Source: Takifugu bimaculatus (lineage: Eukaryota > Chordata > Actinopteri > Tetraodontiformes > Tetraodontidae). Taken from it: 64,000 nucleotides of DNA. A program made the position numbers and the translations under genes. Below are positions 45,032-56,320 of this stretch, one piece after another. The notes below the pieces were generated by a model. That model made no database searches, had not been told where the DNA came from, and saw only the letters and a program-made list of their open reading frames with translations. Where the stretch lies: positions 14,569,488 to 14,633,487 of the forward strand of contig CP034983.1 of the NCBI GenBank assembly GCA_004026145.2, written 5' to 3'. Position 1 is the first letter of the stretch, and each line of letters starts with the position of its first letter.

Positions 45032-48000
45032 CGTGCGTGTGCGTGCGTGTGTGTGTGTGCTAGTACGGGAATGGTCAAATGATATTTTCTTTGGCTCTCA
45101 CATACACTGAAATACGGATAAATAAATTGCTGTTGCTACAGAACCACCATTTTTGACACTTTTAGAATGACCTTTTCAGTAATCTGCTGACTTAAGGCAA
45201 TGGTTAAGCTTCTCCATGAAATAACCTTCTGACATACTGTAAGGATCGGTTCCAATTTGCACAATGCATGGCAGCTCAAGGTGTCTGTGAGCTTAGCTGG
45301 GCTTTAAAAATAAAATACAGGCACAGGTGTCAGTGACAGCAACATTTCCATCTTCAGTTGGCTTCTCATGCAAATATTATCAGCAAACACTTGAAATGGT
45401 TTTCCTGTCATGAACAGATTCATGTGCACCATGTTGATTTTGATCAATGAAGGTGGGAAGAACCTCTGTGTGTAATATATTTGTAGTTTTACCCTGCATG
45501 CATTTGTGGCATCAGGTTAAATATGAACCACTATGATAAACCTTGTGTTTTCAGTTTGAAAGTGGAGATTACCTCATAAATTGCCTTATCTGAAATCTCT
45601 TATGAGAAACCAACATCCTATCTGTATCATTACAGACCCCTGACCATTTAAGAGACCACGAAGACGCATCTGCAGAAGGTACACCAGTTAAACGAACCCC
45701 TGTTGAAGTGTCACTCGTTTGATTGAGGTGTTGGGCCTGTGCAGCTGGAATGTGATACATCTGTGGTTGCTCTTTTAGCTCAGGCTCTCCTTAGCAAATG
45801 GATGAGCAGTAAGTTGCAGTTGGAGGATGAAGGTGACCTGACGTCCTCATTTGAGAGGAAAAGCACCGCTGCTGCCACAAGCTATGGAAATTTTGACGGT
45901 AACGCAAGATTAACCAGTGTCAGAACGATGTATCTTCACTGTCACAAGCTACAAAAAATAATGCCAAATATTTAATCCTCTTTTAATGTCAGACCTGTAC
46001 AGCAGCCTTTCTGAGGAGAAAGAGAGCAGAGCTGTGAAAGCGGTACTAAAAAACCTCATGGAGCGAGAAGTGTTGGATGGTGCAATGATGGAGAAGCTAG
46101 CGCTGGATGAAGGACAAAGGAGGAAGATGTTTATAGACCCTGCCATCACCATGGAAGTGCGACACCTGCAGGTAAAATGCATAAGTGAGCGTCCTCAATT
46201 AGCATGAAAGACTTGAAATTGTCAAGTCGCGCTTCGCTTGCTTTGACTGCCACCGACTGCCTCTGAAGGTGCGGCAGAATAGGGCTCAGCGGGAGGTGGC
46301 GAGGCTAAGGAAACAGAGCGAGATCGAGGCTCAGCAGGATGCCAGGCGAGAGGCAAAGAGGAGGGAGGAACTTAGGGAGGTGAAGGATTTACGGAGGCAG
46401 GAGCACTTGTTGCAGAATGAGATGGCGAGGCTGCGACGTCAAGTGCAAGAGAGGAGACGCCGAGAGCAGCCGGGTCGACAAAGGTATCCTCGTCTTTAAT
46501 CAAGCGACCCACGCATCTGACAAATAGCTTGTAATTTTGATTTGCTGGTCTTTACATGGACAGAGTGAAGAGTTCCTTTTCTGCACTTGCCAGCTGACAC
46601 TGCAACTGTTCACTGCTTCTTTCTCGTCCGTGTTTTTTCCACAGAGAAAAGGAAAAAGTTGAAGCAACAGAGGCCATAGGCCCCCAACCTGCTCCTGGGC
46701 AGCAACAGGCTGCAGAGAGCCTATATAAAGAAAAAAGCATACATACCATGATTCACATGCGGAATCTCAAGGTTGGTACCTCCACTTGGCCTGCGGGTTG
46801 TTGGCTGCATCAAGCAGATTTAGCCTAACGTTTACATTGGCCTGCAGTGTTTGCAGAAGCATTTCTCCATATGGCGCTCCACTGCGCTGGACCAAAGGCT
46901 GCTTATGGACAAGACGTCGGCCCTGTACGACTGGAAGAGGAAGCTGAGAGTGTGGCGTGCATGGCGGGCAGTGGTGTGGGCCAAACAGAAGCAGCGGGAG
47001 GTCAGGAGAGCAGAGCAGGAGCTGCGTGTAGACAACAGGCAAGCAGCCAAGAGAGATTTCAATGGTTTTGGAGCGTATTCATTATTACTGACTTAATGTG
47101 TTGTCTGGAAGTCAGAATTTGCTGTTCAGTGTGGATTCAGTTATTTGTTTAAACCTTTTAAAGCACCATTGAGGGCATGCGTTTGCTCCTTCCTCCTTCC
47201 CTTCCCCCTCGTTTTCTAGCTTTTCTAGAAGGAGAATTAATTCTTCCACCTTCTGTGAACCACCTATAGTGTTCTATCTTTCATGTTGGCTGGGAACTCT
47301 CATGTCCTCCATTGACAGTTCGTGACTGACTCCAGATTTCTAATAAGGAATGTTATTTCTTGTATCTGTTATTTTTTTGCAGGAAATGCCAAATAGCCAC
47401 GAAGAACTACCACAGGCGGCTGCTGCAGAGATGTTTGGCAGGGTGGCACCTGTGTTGTCGGATGCAAAGGGAAAGAGATGCAATTCTGGCTCAGCAGGAG
47501 GAGACGCGGCACAAGATGGCTGCTTTGATTGACGCGGTGTCAACATCCAAACTCGACGTCAGTGACACCCCAGATATGAAGCCGGTAATGACTCCCCCTG
47601 AGGCAGCTAACCACCAGGAGAAGGTGAGATGTGCTCTCAGTAATTCAGTTAAATTCTTCGAATGTGAAGGCCGAATCACTTTGGGGCATTACATAAAACT
47701 GTCAAAGGAACCAATTCTGGTAACGCGTGGGTGTCAGGATTAACGTTGTGAATGTAAGAGATGATTTGGTGTCTCTTTCAAAAACACTGAACCACCAGGG
47801 TATTAAGACTCATTGTGCTGCTTCACAGACCTGTTTAAAATGAAAATGCGGGGAAGAGGTAAAAGAGATCCATACGTGGTTCCGTAGATGAGGACATGGA
47901 GTTAATCCATGTGGTGTCTTGCCTGTTTTCAGAGTTTTGAAGGTTTTAATCAAAGGCTGCACCTGGACTTTTTACCGAAGAAATTACAGGATGCGGTGAA

Positions 48001-49787
48001 TGTGGTCCTTAAGGGTTATACAGGAACCACAGATGGCAATTAAAGTTTATCCTTGAATTATACTGTGACAACAACAGCCACAAATGAACAATGTTTTTAG
48101 CAGCAATGAGGAAAAAGACAAGTAAAAGCGTAACCTTCTTTCTTCTGGAAGATGTTAATTTGGGTCTATGCTGTATTAACTGATTTACACCACATTTAAG
48201 CCCTGTCAGAATGCTAAGCAGGTTACAAAAAAAGAAAAATTCTCGAAAAAAGTAAAGTTGATAGGAAGGAATCATGGATGGATGGATGAAACAGTAGAAA
48301 TAACCCGAAAAGCCCTTGAGGGACAGAGGAAACGTTATCTGTAGGAGTTGGTGTTGGAAAAGTCGGTGAGAAGCCTGCCAGCTCCATCTGTGCTCATATC
48401 ATGATTCCTGCAGCCCAGTTATAGAGCTCCATCCTATAAACACTGCATTCTCCCTAAACCGAGACCCAAGACCCATTCGGTAATGTCGTGTCTATTTCTC
48501 TACCCATAGAAAAAGCACCACAGGTCAGAGACTTTTGCCCCTGGGGCCTCTGCACACCTTCAGAGAATGACCTCCGTGGGGCACCTGGCCAATCCATCAC
48601 AGACGTGGCACGTCGCCTGTCGCCATGCGGCTCCGACCGCAGCTGAGCTCCAGGAGGCGGGAGGCAGGGTGGAGCACTCCGGCAGCTCCGAGAGGGCAGC
48701 ATGGCAGCGCGGCAGGTTAGAGAGCAGACGCACAGTCCAGCAGGAAATGTGTGCATACCTCCTCCTACACACAGGCACACACACACGCCTACAAACAATA
48801 TCTAAAAGAGCAGAAAGAGCATATAGCAGGACTGAGGGAGGGGCAGAGGAGGGGAAGCATTTCTGTCGGAGCAAAAACACTCCAGACCAGAGAGATATAT
48901 TTATAGGGTTTCATGGAGTTCCAGAATGCCAAACAATGCCTCAGGTTCATAGAAAATTGGAAAGCAACTATGTATTTGGTTTGTTTTTAAACCAGTTTGA
49001 GCTGTTAAAAGTTCAACATTTGAAATTTCCAGGGTCCAGATGAAAAGAGACCCATCCATTAAAGCGAATGTATTTTTTTTTTCATGCAATGTGCTCGAAT
49101 GAATGCATCCTTGGGCAGAGTTTTTATATCTGCCGCTGACCTTTTCTCTCTGCGGTTCTGCCGCTGACGCAGGACACAGAGCGTCCCTGCGGAACCCGGC
49201 GGTGTCTGTACACCTCAGAGGCAATCAAAACCGACCCGCTCGCATCCAATCATCATGGGTGAGTCTGCAGGTTCAGCGCAGGCATCAGCAGAGGACAGCC
49301 CGTTTTTGCTCTCGCGCATTAGCCGCGTCTTTCTGAGTAGTTTTACTGCAGGACACATACTACACATTCGTTAGGACCAACACAGAGTGCTCACCACGCT
49401 CTCTCTCACTCTCTGTGAAGCCACGGAGGCCCGGGCGCGCCGACGAGCCGAGCGGTGGAAGGCGATTGAAGAACAGAAGAGAAGGAGGGCAGAGGAGAAG
49501 CTGGTGCGGCACTGATGAGTTTAAGACCCCCAAACCATTTGGTAAGGTAATTGGCATTGTAAATTGTGTGGAACGATCCAACTTTTCAGGCTGCAATGAA
49601 AGCGGCCGAGGAGCAGATGCAGCTGGAGAGGGAAGAGGAGAAGCGCCGGTCGGTGCAGAAAAGGGAGGAGGAGAAAAGGCGTGAAAAAGAAGTACGAATT
49701 GTTTCAACTTTAATGGGTGCACTTTACCCCAGTGGAACCTTACTGAATATTAATGTGTGTGTGCGTGTGTGTGCGTGTGTGTGTGCG

Positions 49788-49861
<74 letters not shown>

Positions 49862-52327
49862 CGTGTGTGTGTGTGTGTGTGTGTAGAGGGAAGAGGAAAA
49901 ACAAAGGGAGATCAAAAGGCAACAAGAGCTCCAGAAGCTAGCCAGACAACACTACAGTAAAAACTTGCTGTCGCGGAGAGGATTGCTGCCATGGAAACGC
50001 TTGAGTGACCTAAGCAAAGCCAAGATGAAAGTAAATCACATGCCTTTTCTATTTTAACTCTCAGCAAGCGCAACGTGTTCCCAGTCAAGTTCCACAGCTT
50101 GACACTTTGATAACACATGTTATATGGTGCTAAAAAAAAAGGCAGCACTTTAGCCTCTCCATTATTACACCACCGTGTGCACATGAAACTGATAAGCACA
50201 GAGGATAAATTTGGTTTTAAAGGGTAAATCCAGGTCTCCATGCAGACACCTGAGTTGTAATAATGCATAGTAAATCCTCTATGGATATGGAATTGCTTAA
50301 ATCGGATGGCGCGGGTCCCGCATCTTTTGTCGGGCTTTGACGGCAGCACGTTTTAGTCACATAATGCTGTTATTTATACCATACACAAACATTCATTCCT
50401 GGCTCATAGACCATTGAATTTTTCCATAATCTCCCCCTGGATCTTGTCACATGATGGGGAAATAATAGCTAATAATAACATTGCGTGCTTGGATCATTCT
50501 TTCCTGGTTACGGTCCCATTTCCTTTATTTCTGTGAATTGCTATTGTTCTTCGCACTGTTTTCAGAAGTGTTAGCTTAGTGATAGATTTTAGCTCATAAT
50601 GTACTATAAAAAACCACGCTGTGTATCCAAGGGCAACCTGATCCAACACCTTTACCAAGATGATAATTGTGTGGTATGAACTCCCATCAAGCAGCTGTAA
50701 AATTTGATCCTTCAAGCAAGATGCAGAAAAACCTAAGAATAACCTATTGTTTATGCACTTACTAAAATATACCCACAAAAGCAAATAATTAATGTGTAGC
50801 TACTTTTCTGTGACAGTTTCATGCTTTGGACGGACAAAGCACAACCTAAATATAGCAAATCTTGTTCAGCAAAAACTTTCCCGACTGAATGAGACTTAGT
50901 CTTAGACGTGCTCTTCATCATTTCACACCATTGTCTCATCTGGCACGCGTGAATGTGCTTCAAAGTATTTATCAAAATGTATTATGCTCTTGCTCTTCCC
51001 TGCCAGCTGGCCGGGAGTCACTACAATCGTTTCCTCCTGCGACGGTGCGCGCTAGGCTGGCACCAGTCAGCAAAAGCATCACAGTCGGATAAACGAGCTT
51101 CTGCAGACCAACTGTACCAGCGCCTCCTGCTTCAGAGGAGCTTGAGCTGCTGGAAAAGAGTGGGTTTTCACAAGCGTACAGTCACACACACTTAACCGGA
51201 CAGCGTTCCCATCTGCTGCCAGTGATGTTGAGCGTCACCATTTTCCTGATCTCCATCTACACAGTCGTCATCCTTCTTAACTCAAGCGATTATATATGTT
51301 TTTTCTCGCTCAGATAAAGGTCTGGAGGATGATTCAGGAGGAGCAAGCCAAACATTTGTATCACACTCACACTCTGAGAAGGTTCCTGTTGGCACTGTGT
51401 GACCATGTGACCCAGCAGAGGCTGCTGTATTGGGACCAAGAAGAGTTGGCTCAGGAGCACCATAACAGGTCAGGATACACACAGTTGCCCATATGTTACT
51501 CCATTAACATAACCAACTATGAGGGGGCACACCTAAATTTGATTTCTAACCAATAAAAAAGCCATAATCTTTATCTCTCTTCATATTGTAATTAATTAAG
51601 TAAATAATTCCCTGGTGTTGTTCCGTAGCTCCAGATTCAAACTAGTTGCTATAGCATAGTGTGTAAAGCCTGATGCTTTGTAGCTTATAGATAATTAAAG
51701 AATTTCCTCAATAATCCTCCCATAAGCTAAATGAGTTTTGCTAATACGTTCCTCCACGTGCATGGCTGTTTATCAACTTACTTGTTTAGCTGAGGAACAG
51801 TAGGGAACTTTAGTTTTACAGGTCAATTTGGCAAAGGAATTTCTTAATTTCTTAAAATGAATAATTTAAGCAACATCATGATGTCGCTGCCCTCGTCACA
51901 AAACTTTAGGAAAAGCTTCATTTCAGCTTCCCAGGAGAGGTGAGCTAAATGACCACATCCTGCAGGTGAATCCCCACTGGCAGCCCAGCTGCCATGGTCA
52001 GTGGGCCCCCGGTAACATCTTGTGAGAACTCATTAAGTGTTGTCAAGCCCACCGGGGCAAGTAATGCAGTTTCTTACTGATCACTTGCTCTTTTCTCTCT
52101 TTCTCTCCATCTGTCGGGGTTTTAGACAGGTGCTGCGCCGATGTTTCCTGGCCTGGGGACAGCTTCCACAAATACAGCACGAGGAGAGGGTGAAGGAGGG
52201 GCGGAGAGAGAGACTGGCATGTAAAGTGGTTGAGGTCCTCCCCGACTTCCGGTTGCAGTTGGCAGAAACTCTCCAAAATATATGGGACACTGACACCAGT
52301 GCTGCATCTGTCCCAATAACTGAATAA
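44700..52327 (+). CDS. ccdc191: Coiled-coil domain-containing protein 191
   Basis: Sixteen exons: 44700-44774, 45636-45678, 45779-45898, 45993-46171, 46269-46483, 46645-46771, 46848-47038, 47383-47623, 48510-48715, 49173-49258, 49421-49503, 49590-49691, 49887-50030, 51007-51159, 51314-51468 and 52126-52327. The phases agree throughout, giving 773 residues. Visible features are long Glu/Arg/Lys/Gln-rich coiled coils (exons 5 and 11-13) and several Trp-centred helices with L-x(2)RC-x(2)GW / LRRCFLAWGQ patterns, similar to calmodulin- or centrin-binding repeats. The molecular function is not established. The intron after exon 7 uses a GC donor, the acceptor of exon 13 directly follows a (GT)n array, and the exon 11 donor is weak. 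Identity rests on the coiled-coil/Trp-repeat pattern plus its place between qtrt2 and zdhhc23. Confidence 0.88.
44982..45060 (+). repeat. (CG)n-(GT)n alternating purine-pyrimidine tract
   Basis: A GCCGCGCGCGCGCGCG stretch runs directly into (GT)n with GC interruptions, within intron 1 of ccdc191. Alternating purine-pyrimidine dinucleotides of this kind are the classic Z-DNA-forming composition. Confidence 0.9.
49753..49884 (+). repeat. (GT)n microsatellite abutting a ccdc191 3' splice site
   Basis: About 130 bases of GT repeat with CG interruptions end at 49884. The next two bases are the AG of the acceptor for ccdc191 exon 13 (exon start 49887). The array therefore occupies the position of the polypyrimidine tract. 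Confidence 0.95.
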
Positions 52328-52370
52328 ACCAAAACACAGACTTACTGTTGTTCCATTTAATTTGAATAAA
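52323..52370 (+). terminator. ccdc191 polyadenylation signals
   Basis: Two AATAAA hexamers, at 52323-52328 and 52365-52370. The first overlaps the ccdc191 stop codon (TAA, 52325-52327). The second, 38 bases after the stop, is the likelier functional signal and implies a very short 3' UTR. Confidence 0.55.
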
Positions 52371-53001
52371 TTAGCATTAACAGAGACTTAAAACCTCTTA
52401 TTTGACTAATACAAGTGGCAACAGTAGAAAACCAGACAATTATACATTTATTTTCCACTGCAAAGTAACTACTGATACATTCTACCCATACAATTCAACT
52501 CCAAACCCACCCTTGATCTGTGATGATGGTGTGACACGTCTGAATGAATATCGACAGACGTGACAGTGAACAATATTACTTTAGTGTCCAGAGACCATCC
52601 TTGAAATGATATTCAGTGATTTGTCTGTGCTGATACACTGTATAACCACAAGGCACTAAAATGGAGAGAATATATGGAGACAATATTCAAGTCCATTAAA
52701 AATGGTGTAAAAAAACAGTGTGTTTAAAAGCAGTTTAAAAACATGAAATAAGGCATGGATGAATTATTTCTTCTGCATAGTATCAGAGATGTCAAGATTT
52801 GTGAGAAAATATCCAATTTTCTGTTATTAGTGTTTGTATAAGGAGTGTTTGGAGAAAACTTGACTTGGCCAGTAATACCAGTACAAGACGATAAAAACTG
52901 TCAGCAAACTACTGAAAGGATCCAAACTGCCCCCTAATGGACATTGTTAGAACAGCAGCTATAAGCGAGTAAATCCTTGAACCGGTTTGTGTATCAGCTC
53001 T
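52371..53001. other. Convergent 3' region between ccdc191 and zdhhc23
   Basis: The two genes end tail to tail. The minus-strand AATAAA at 52447-52452 would give zdhhc23 a 3' UTR of about 550 bases ending less than 100 bases from the ccdc191 polyadenylation signal, so the transcripts nearly meet or overlap. No other gene is seen. Confidence 0.5.
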
Positions 53002-54722
53002 CTAAACCAGGTCTGTTGGGGCCACAGCCAGAGCATTACATTTGTCTCCCATAGTCAGGAATTCTGTCCAGTTGCCACGGAAACCCCGAGAGTAGACCCC
53101 TGTGTCCACGACGAGTCCCCAGTAGGTGCTGCGAGCGGTTTTCTCCCTCAGCGCCACACGTGCCTCCCGTTCAGTCACGTTGTGACTGATGTTGATCACC
53201 TGTACCGCCAGCAGGTGTAGGAGCCCGCCGGTCACAATACTGCTGTACCACGCACAGGTGAAGCAAAGTGCAGTGCTGCAACACACACACACACACACAC
53301 ACGAAGGTGGTGAAACCATGAAACGAAGATGACAAGCAGGTCAATGCAAAATATTCTTTCCTCTACCGGTATTGGTTGTAGACCCCCGGGCAGGAGAGCA
53401 GGGCGAGGAGGAGGGGTTGTTTGGGACACACGCTCTGTAGTACCAGGCTGATTCCATACAGGGACGTCAGCAGGAAGAGGATCAGCGTTAGGAGGAAGCT
53501 GCGGTGGTTAGCCTGCCCTACGCAGCTGTTTATCCTGCCGTGTCACCAATAGATGGGGGCAGATGAATGCACAAACACACACATAACATGGTACAGAGAC
53601 ACACGGATTACTACACTCCACACGTACAAGGTGTGCATGCAGGTGAAGTACACCAGGTTTCGGAATATGAACTGTGAACAGATTAAAGACGACAAAATGT
53701 TTGAGGTGCAATAAAACAAGTAGGAGCGGTGGTCGAGTGAAAGGCAGTTTGACGGGACCCACCAGACACAGTGGTGGTCAAGACGCAGCACACAGACGCC
53801 ACAGATCCGACAATGGCCCGCCCTGGGAGGCCGCACCACCCTGCAGGTCGTGCACCAATTCCTCCTGCTGCTTTCCTTTGGCTCCGCGCCCTCCTGCCCT
53901 GAAGACCGGATTCGGTCGGCTGCAGCCATTGTTGCATCCTGCCTGCCCCCATTGATGCCTGTGCTGTTGTCAGTCAGAGAGCTGTCACACCTCACTGTAC
54001 AGGGTACCGGGTTCTGGTTTAGCGGCACAATACCAGGTTCACGCTTGGTGTAAACTAGCGCTATGAGGGTGAGTACGACCCCTACAGTTACCATGGACAC
54101 CTGGGCCAGGCTGATATCTCCACTAGGAAACACCTCTGTGATGAATAAGTAGTACATGTATCCCAATGAGAAGAGGGCGAGGCTGAGGAAGAAGAGCGTC
54201 TGGCCTTTCTTGTAGTGGGTGAAATAGTAATACCACAGGACCAGGCCGGGCAGAGCCGTCAGGACCACCAGGCCGAGCAGGAAGTGGAGGGCAGCGAGGT
54301 GTAGCAGAGCAGGAAGGAGAATAAGAGGAGGGATGATGGACAGGTCCACTTTCCGAGCTCCACCCCACAGCCAAGGCACACGAACTCGGTCTTTAACAAC
54401 TTCAGCCACCTTCGCTAAAGACTCGGCTCTTTGAGGCTCCCTCTTCACAAACCTAGTACAGATTTTACAAAGGGGAATATTTTTCACACAAGGTTAGAAT
54501 TAGGATTCTGGAATTACCGGTGTATAACGACATCTTTTGTTGCGTACACAAAAGTTTGTGGAACCCAGGATTGTTGTCTCACCTTTCACAGGCATCATCC
54601 AGGTCCTCACAGTCGCAGCAGCAGGCTGCGACATGGCTGCGTTCCCCATGCCTGTTCACATACTCGCAGCAGCACAACGTCACCTCCTCCCCCTGCTGCA
54701 CCCTGGCGGCTCGCTTCTTCAT
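53002..54722 (-). CDS. zdhhc23: Palmitoyltransferase ZDHHC23
   Basis: Four coding exons: 54722-54583, 54452-53763, 53534-53367 and 53275-53002; all junctions are in phase 2, giving 423 residues. DHHC enzymes S-acylate cytosolic cysteines of membrane proteins. Features: an N-terminal Cys-rich block (CCCEYVNRHGE, CCCDCEDLDDACER); several TM helices beginning near IIPPLILLPALLH and continuing through FLLGLVVLTALPGLVLWYYY and two more; the DHHC cysteine-rich domain from WCTTCRVVRPPRAGHCRICG to the catalytic DHHC in LRLDHHCVW, split by the exon 2/3 junction; further TM helices; and NISHNVTEREAR. The C-terminus TDLV is a possible PDZ ligand. A longer start at 54767 is possible. A noncoding 5' exon probably lies at about 55771-56040. 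Confidence 0.95.
53280..53302 (+). repeat. (AC)n tract at the zdhhc23 exon 4 acceptor
   Basis: About 11 AC units (plus strand) lie just outside the last zdhhc23 exon, which begins at 53275 on the minus strand. On the transcribed strand this is (GT)n ending TGTTGCAG directly at the acceptor, a layout similar to ccdc191 exon 13 but shorter. Confidence 0.85.
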
Positions 54723-55770
54723 GACGGCCAACCCAGACAGCCTTTCGGATGAAAACGTGATGGACATATCACACCTTACCCCTTATTTGTGAGCGTTTTA
54801 GATGGTGGGGGCGATTTCCAAACTGTTTCCAAAACCCGCTCATCTGAACTGATTTACTCCAACTTTACATCTGTCATCCTTTAATGAGGTACAGCCGCTA
54901 AACGGCGCAGTACCAACGCAGCTTCTCAGCTACTTTAAGCCCACACAGATGGATGTAGGCAGCAGTGGTGCAGTGGCAGCAATTCTAACAGCGGCATGTC
55001 CATTAAACTAAACTAAAAACTACTGATGTTTTATTCAGCTCAGATTGGAATGAACAACTACTGATTAGCATCAGACCAAGCGTCACTTTTGTTGTCGTTC
55101 ATTGATCACTGATGAAGACTGGAAAAGAGGACACCCGAGTCAAGAAAGGTAATACAACACGAAAGGGATCATTTTCCGAGGCAGCCTTTGTCTGCAAAGG
55201 TTTACAAAGAAAACAGTGTGTAATGTGCACTGATTAATGAGTGTGCGATGGCCACCAACTGGCACATCTGTTCCTAAAGAGGAAGTGTATAATGCTGCCC
55301 AAAGCATGAGTGGGATCGTGGTGCTTAGCACTTTTACATCCAGTTGGTAACATCTGAAACGTCTCACTTGCAATGTTAACAGCAGGTCTTGCCAAACTAA
55401 AGGTGGCCACTTTTTGCATGAATGCAGCCGATCACTAGAGGGCAGACTTTCTTTATAAATAACTGGACTTGATCGCGTTTAAAATGTCTTTAACAACTTG
55501 ACTACAAGAGATACTTCCTACCAAGCACGAAGCATGCTAATCAAATAGTTTTTTGATATTAGTCTGAGATACATGTTGAATAATACAGACAATACAGTTT
55601 TTTAAAAAAATTCCACTGGAAACAGAAAATAAAGTCCAGGACAGTCAGACCATTGCCGTTTGTAATGTTCACTTATATGTATCTACTATTGAATAATGGT
55701 CTGCATCCAAACCTGAACCTAGCAACAAAGAAACGAAAATCTTGGTTTGGTAAAGCTTATCTTCCATACC

Positions 55771-56060
55771 TGGCTGCTTTTGCCGTTACATGCTGACGCT
55801 TTCCCGTAAATATTGACGGAAACGCGAGCCTCGCGCTCGAAGGCGGAAGTCGTTCTCCGGAAAGAGCGGCTGTATCCGGCGTTGCTAAGATACTGGCAGG
55901 TCTCTGGGATTACAGCTATCAAGAGTTCGAGTATCCAGCTCGGCCAGCGTGTGGCCGAATTTGCACCGGTTGGGAATCAGGTTTGACGGGGAGGGAGAAG
56001 CGAATGGTTCTTCCCCCGAACTGAGCACACAGCCGCGCCATGACGTCAGAGAGGCGCCGT
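55771..56060 (-). promoter_or_regulatory. Putative zdhhc23 noncoding first exon and CRE/ETS promoter
   Basis: On the minus strand a CpG-bearing block ends in a good donor (exon end 55770, GTATGG) upstream of the zdhhc23 coding exons. It includes a CGGAAGT ETS-type core near 55845 and a perfect palindromic CRE, TGACGTCA, at 56041-56048. Both are typical of TATA-less promoters. The assignment to zdhhc23 is by position and orientation. Confidence 0.5.
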
Positions 56061-56291
56061 TTGGTTCCGCCCCTCCCCGGACACCTTGAGACTCTGACAA
56101 TTGCAACTCGGCAAAATACATTGTTTGCACACGAAATGCCACCAAAAAGCTATAAGCTGCTCATTTATCCAGCCTTGAAAGACAAGATCTCTTGTATGTG
56201 TAACCATCTGGAGAGTTTTAAATTATATTTAGCTCTATGATGTTAAAGGAGAGGAAAAAACCCCATAACATTTTCTTTCTAAAACCTTTAA

Positions 56292-56320
56292 TATACATAC
56301 ATACATACATACATACATAT
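56292..56320 (+). repeat. (ATAC)n tetranucleotide microsatellite
   Basis: About seven tandem ATAC/CATA units in the probable 3' UTR region of gramd1c. Confidence 0.9.

Noticed and set aside
47939..48042. Candidate extra ccdc191 exon after a CTGTTTTCAG acceptor at about 47938
   Set aside because: The frame runs to a stop at about 48042 with no donor. The phase from exon 8 (47623) to exon 9 (48510) is already correct without it.
48567..49043. 158-codon ORF at 48567-49043 taken as one exon
   Set aside because: Only its first part (to 48715) is ccdc191 exon 9. The rest reads through the intron; the next exon in phase begins at 49173.
49724..49960. Cys/Val, Thr/His and Arg/Thr polymer ORFs around 49724-49960
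   Set aside because: They are translations of the (GT)n microsatellite in all frames, not proteins.
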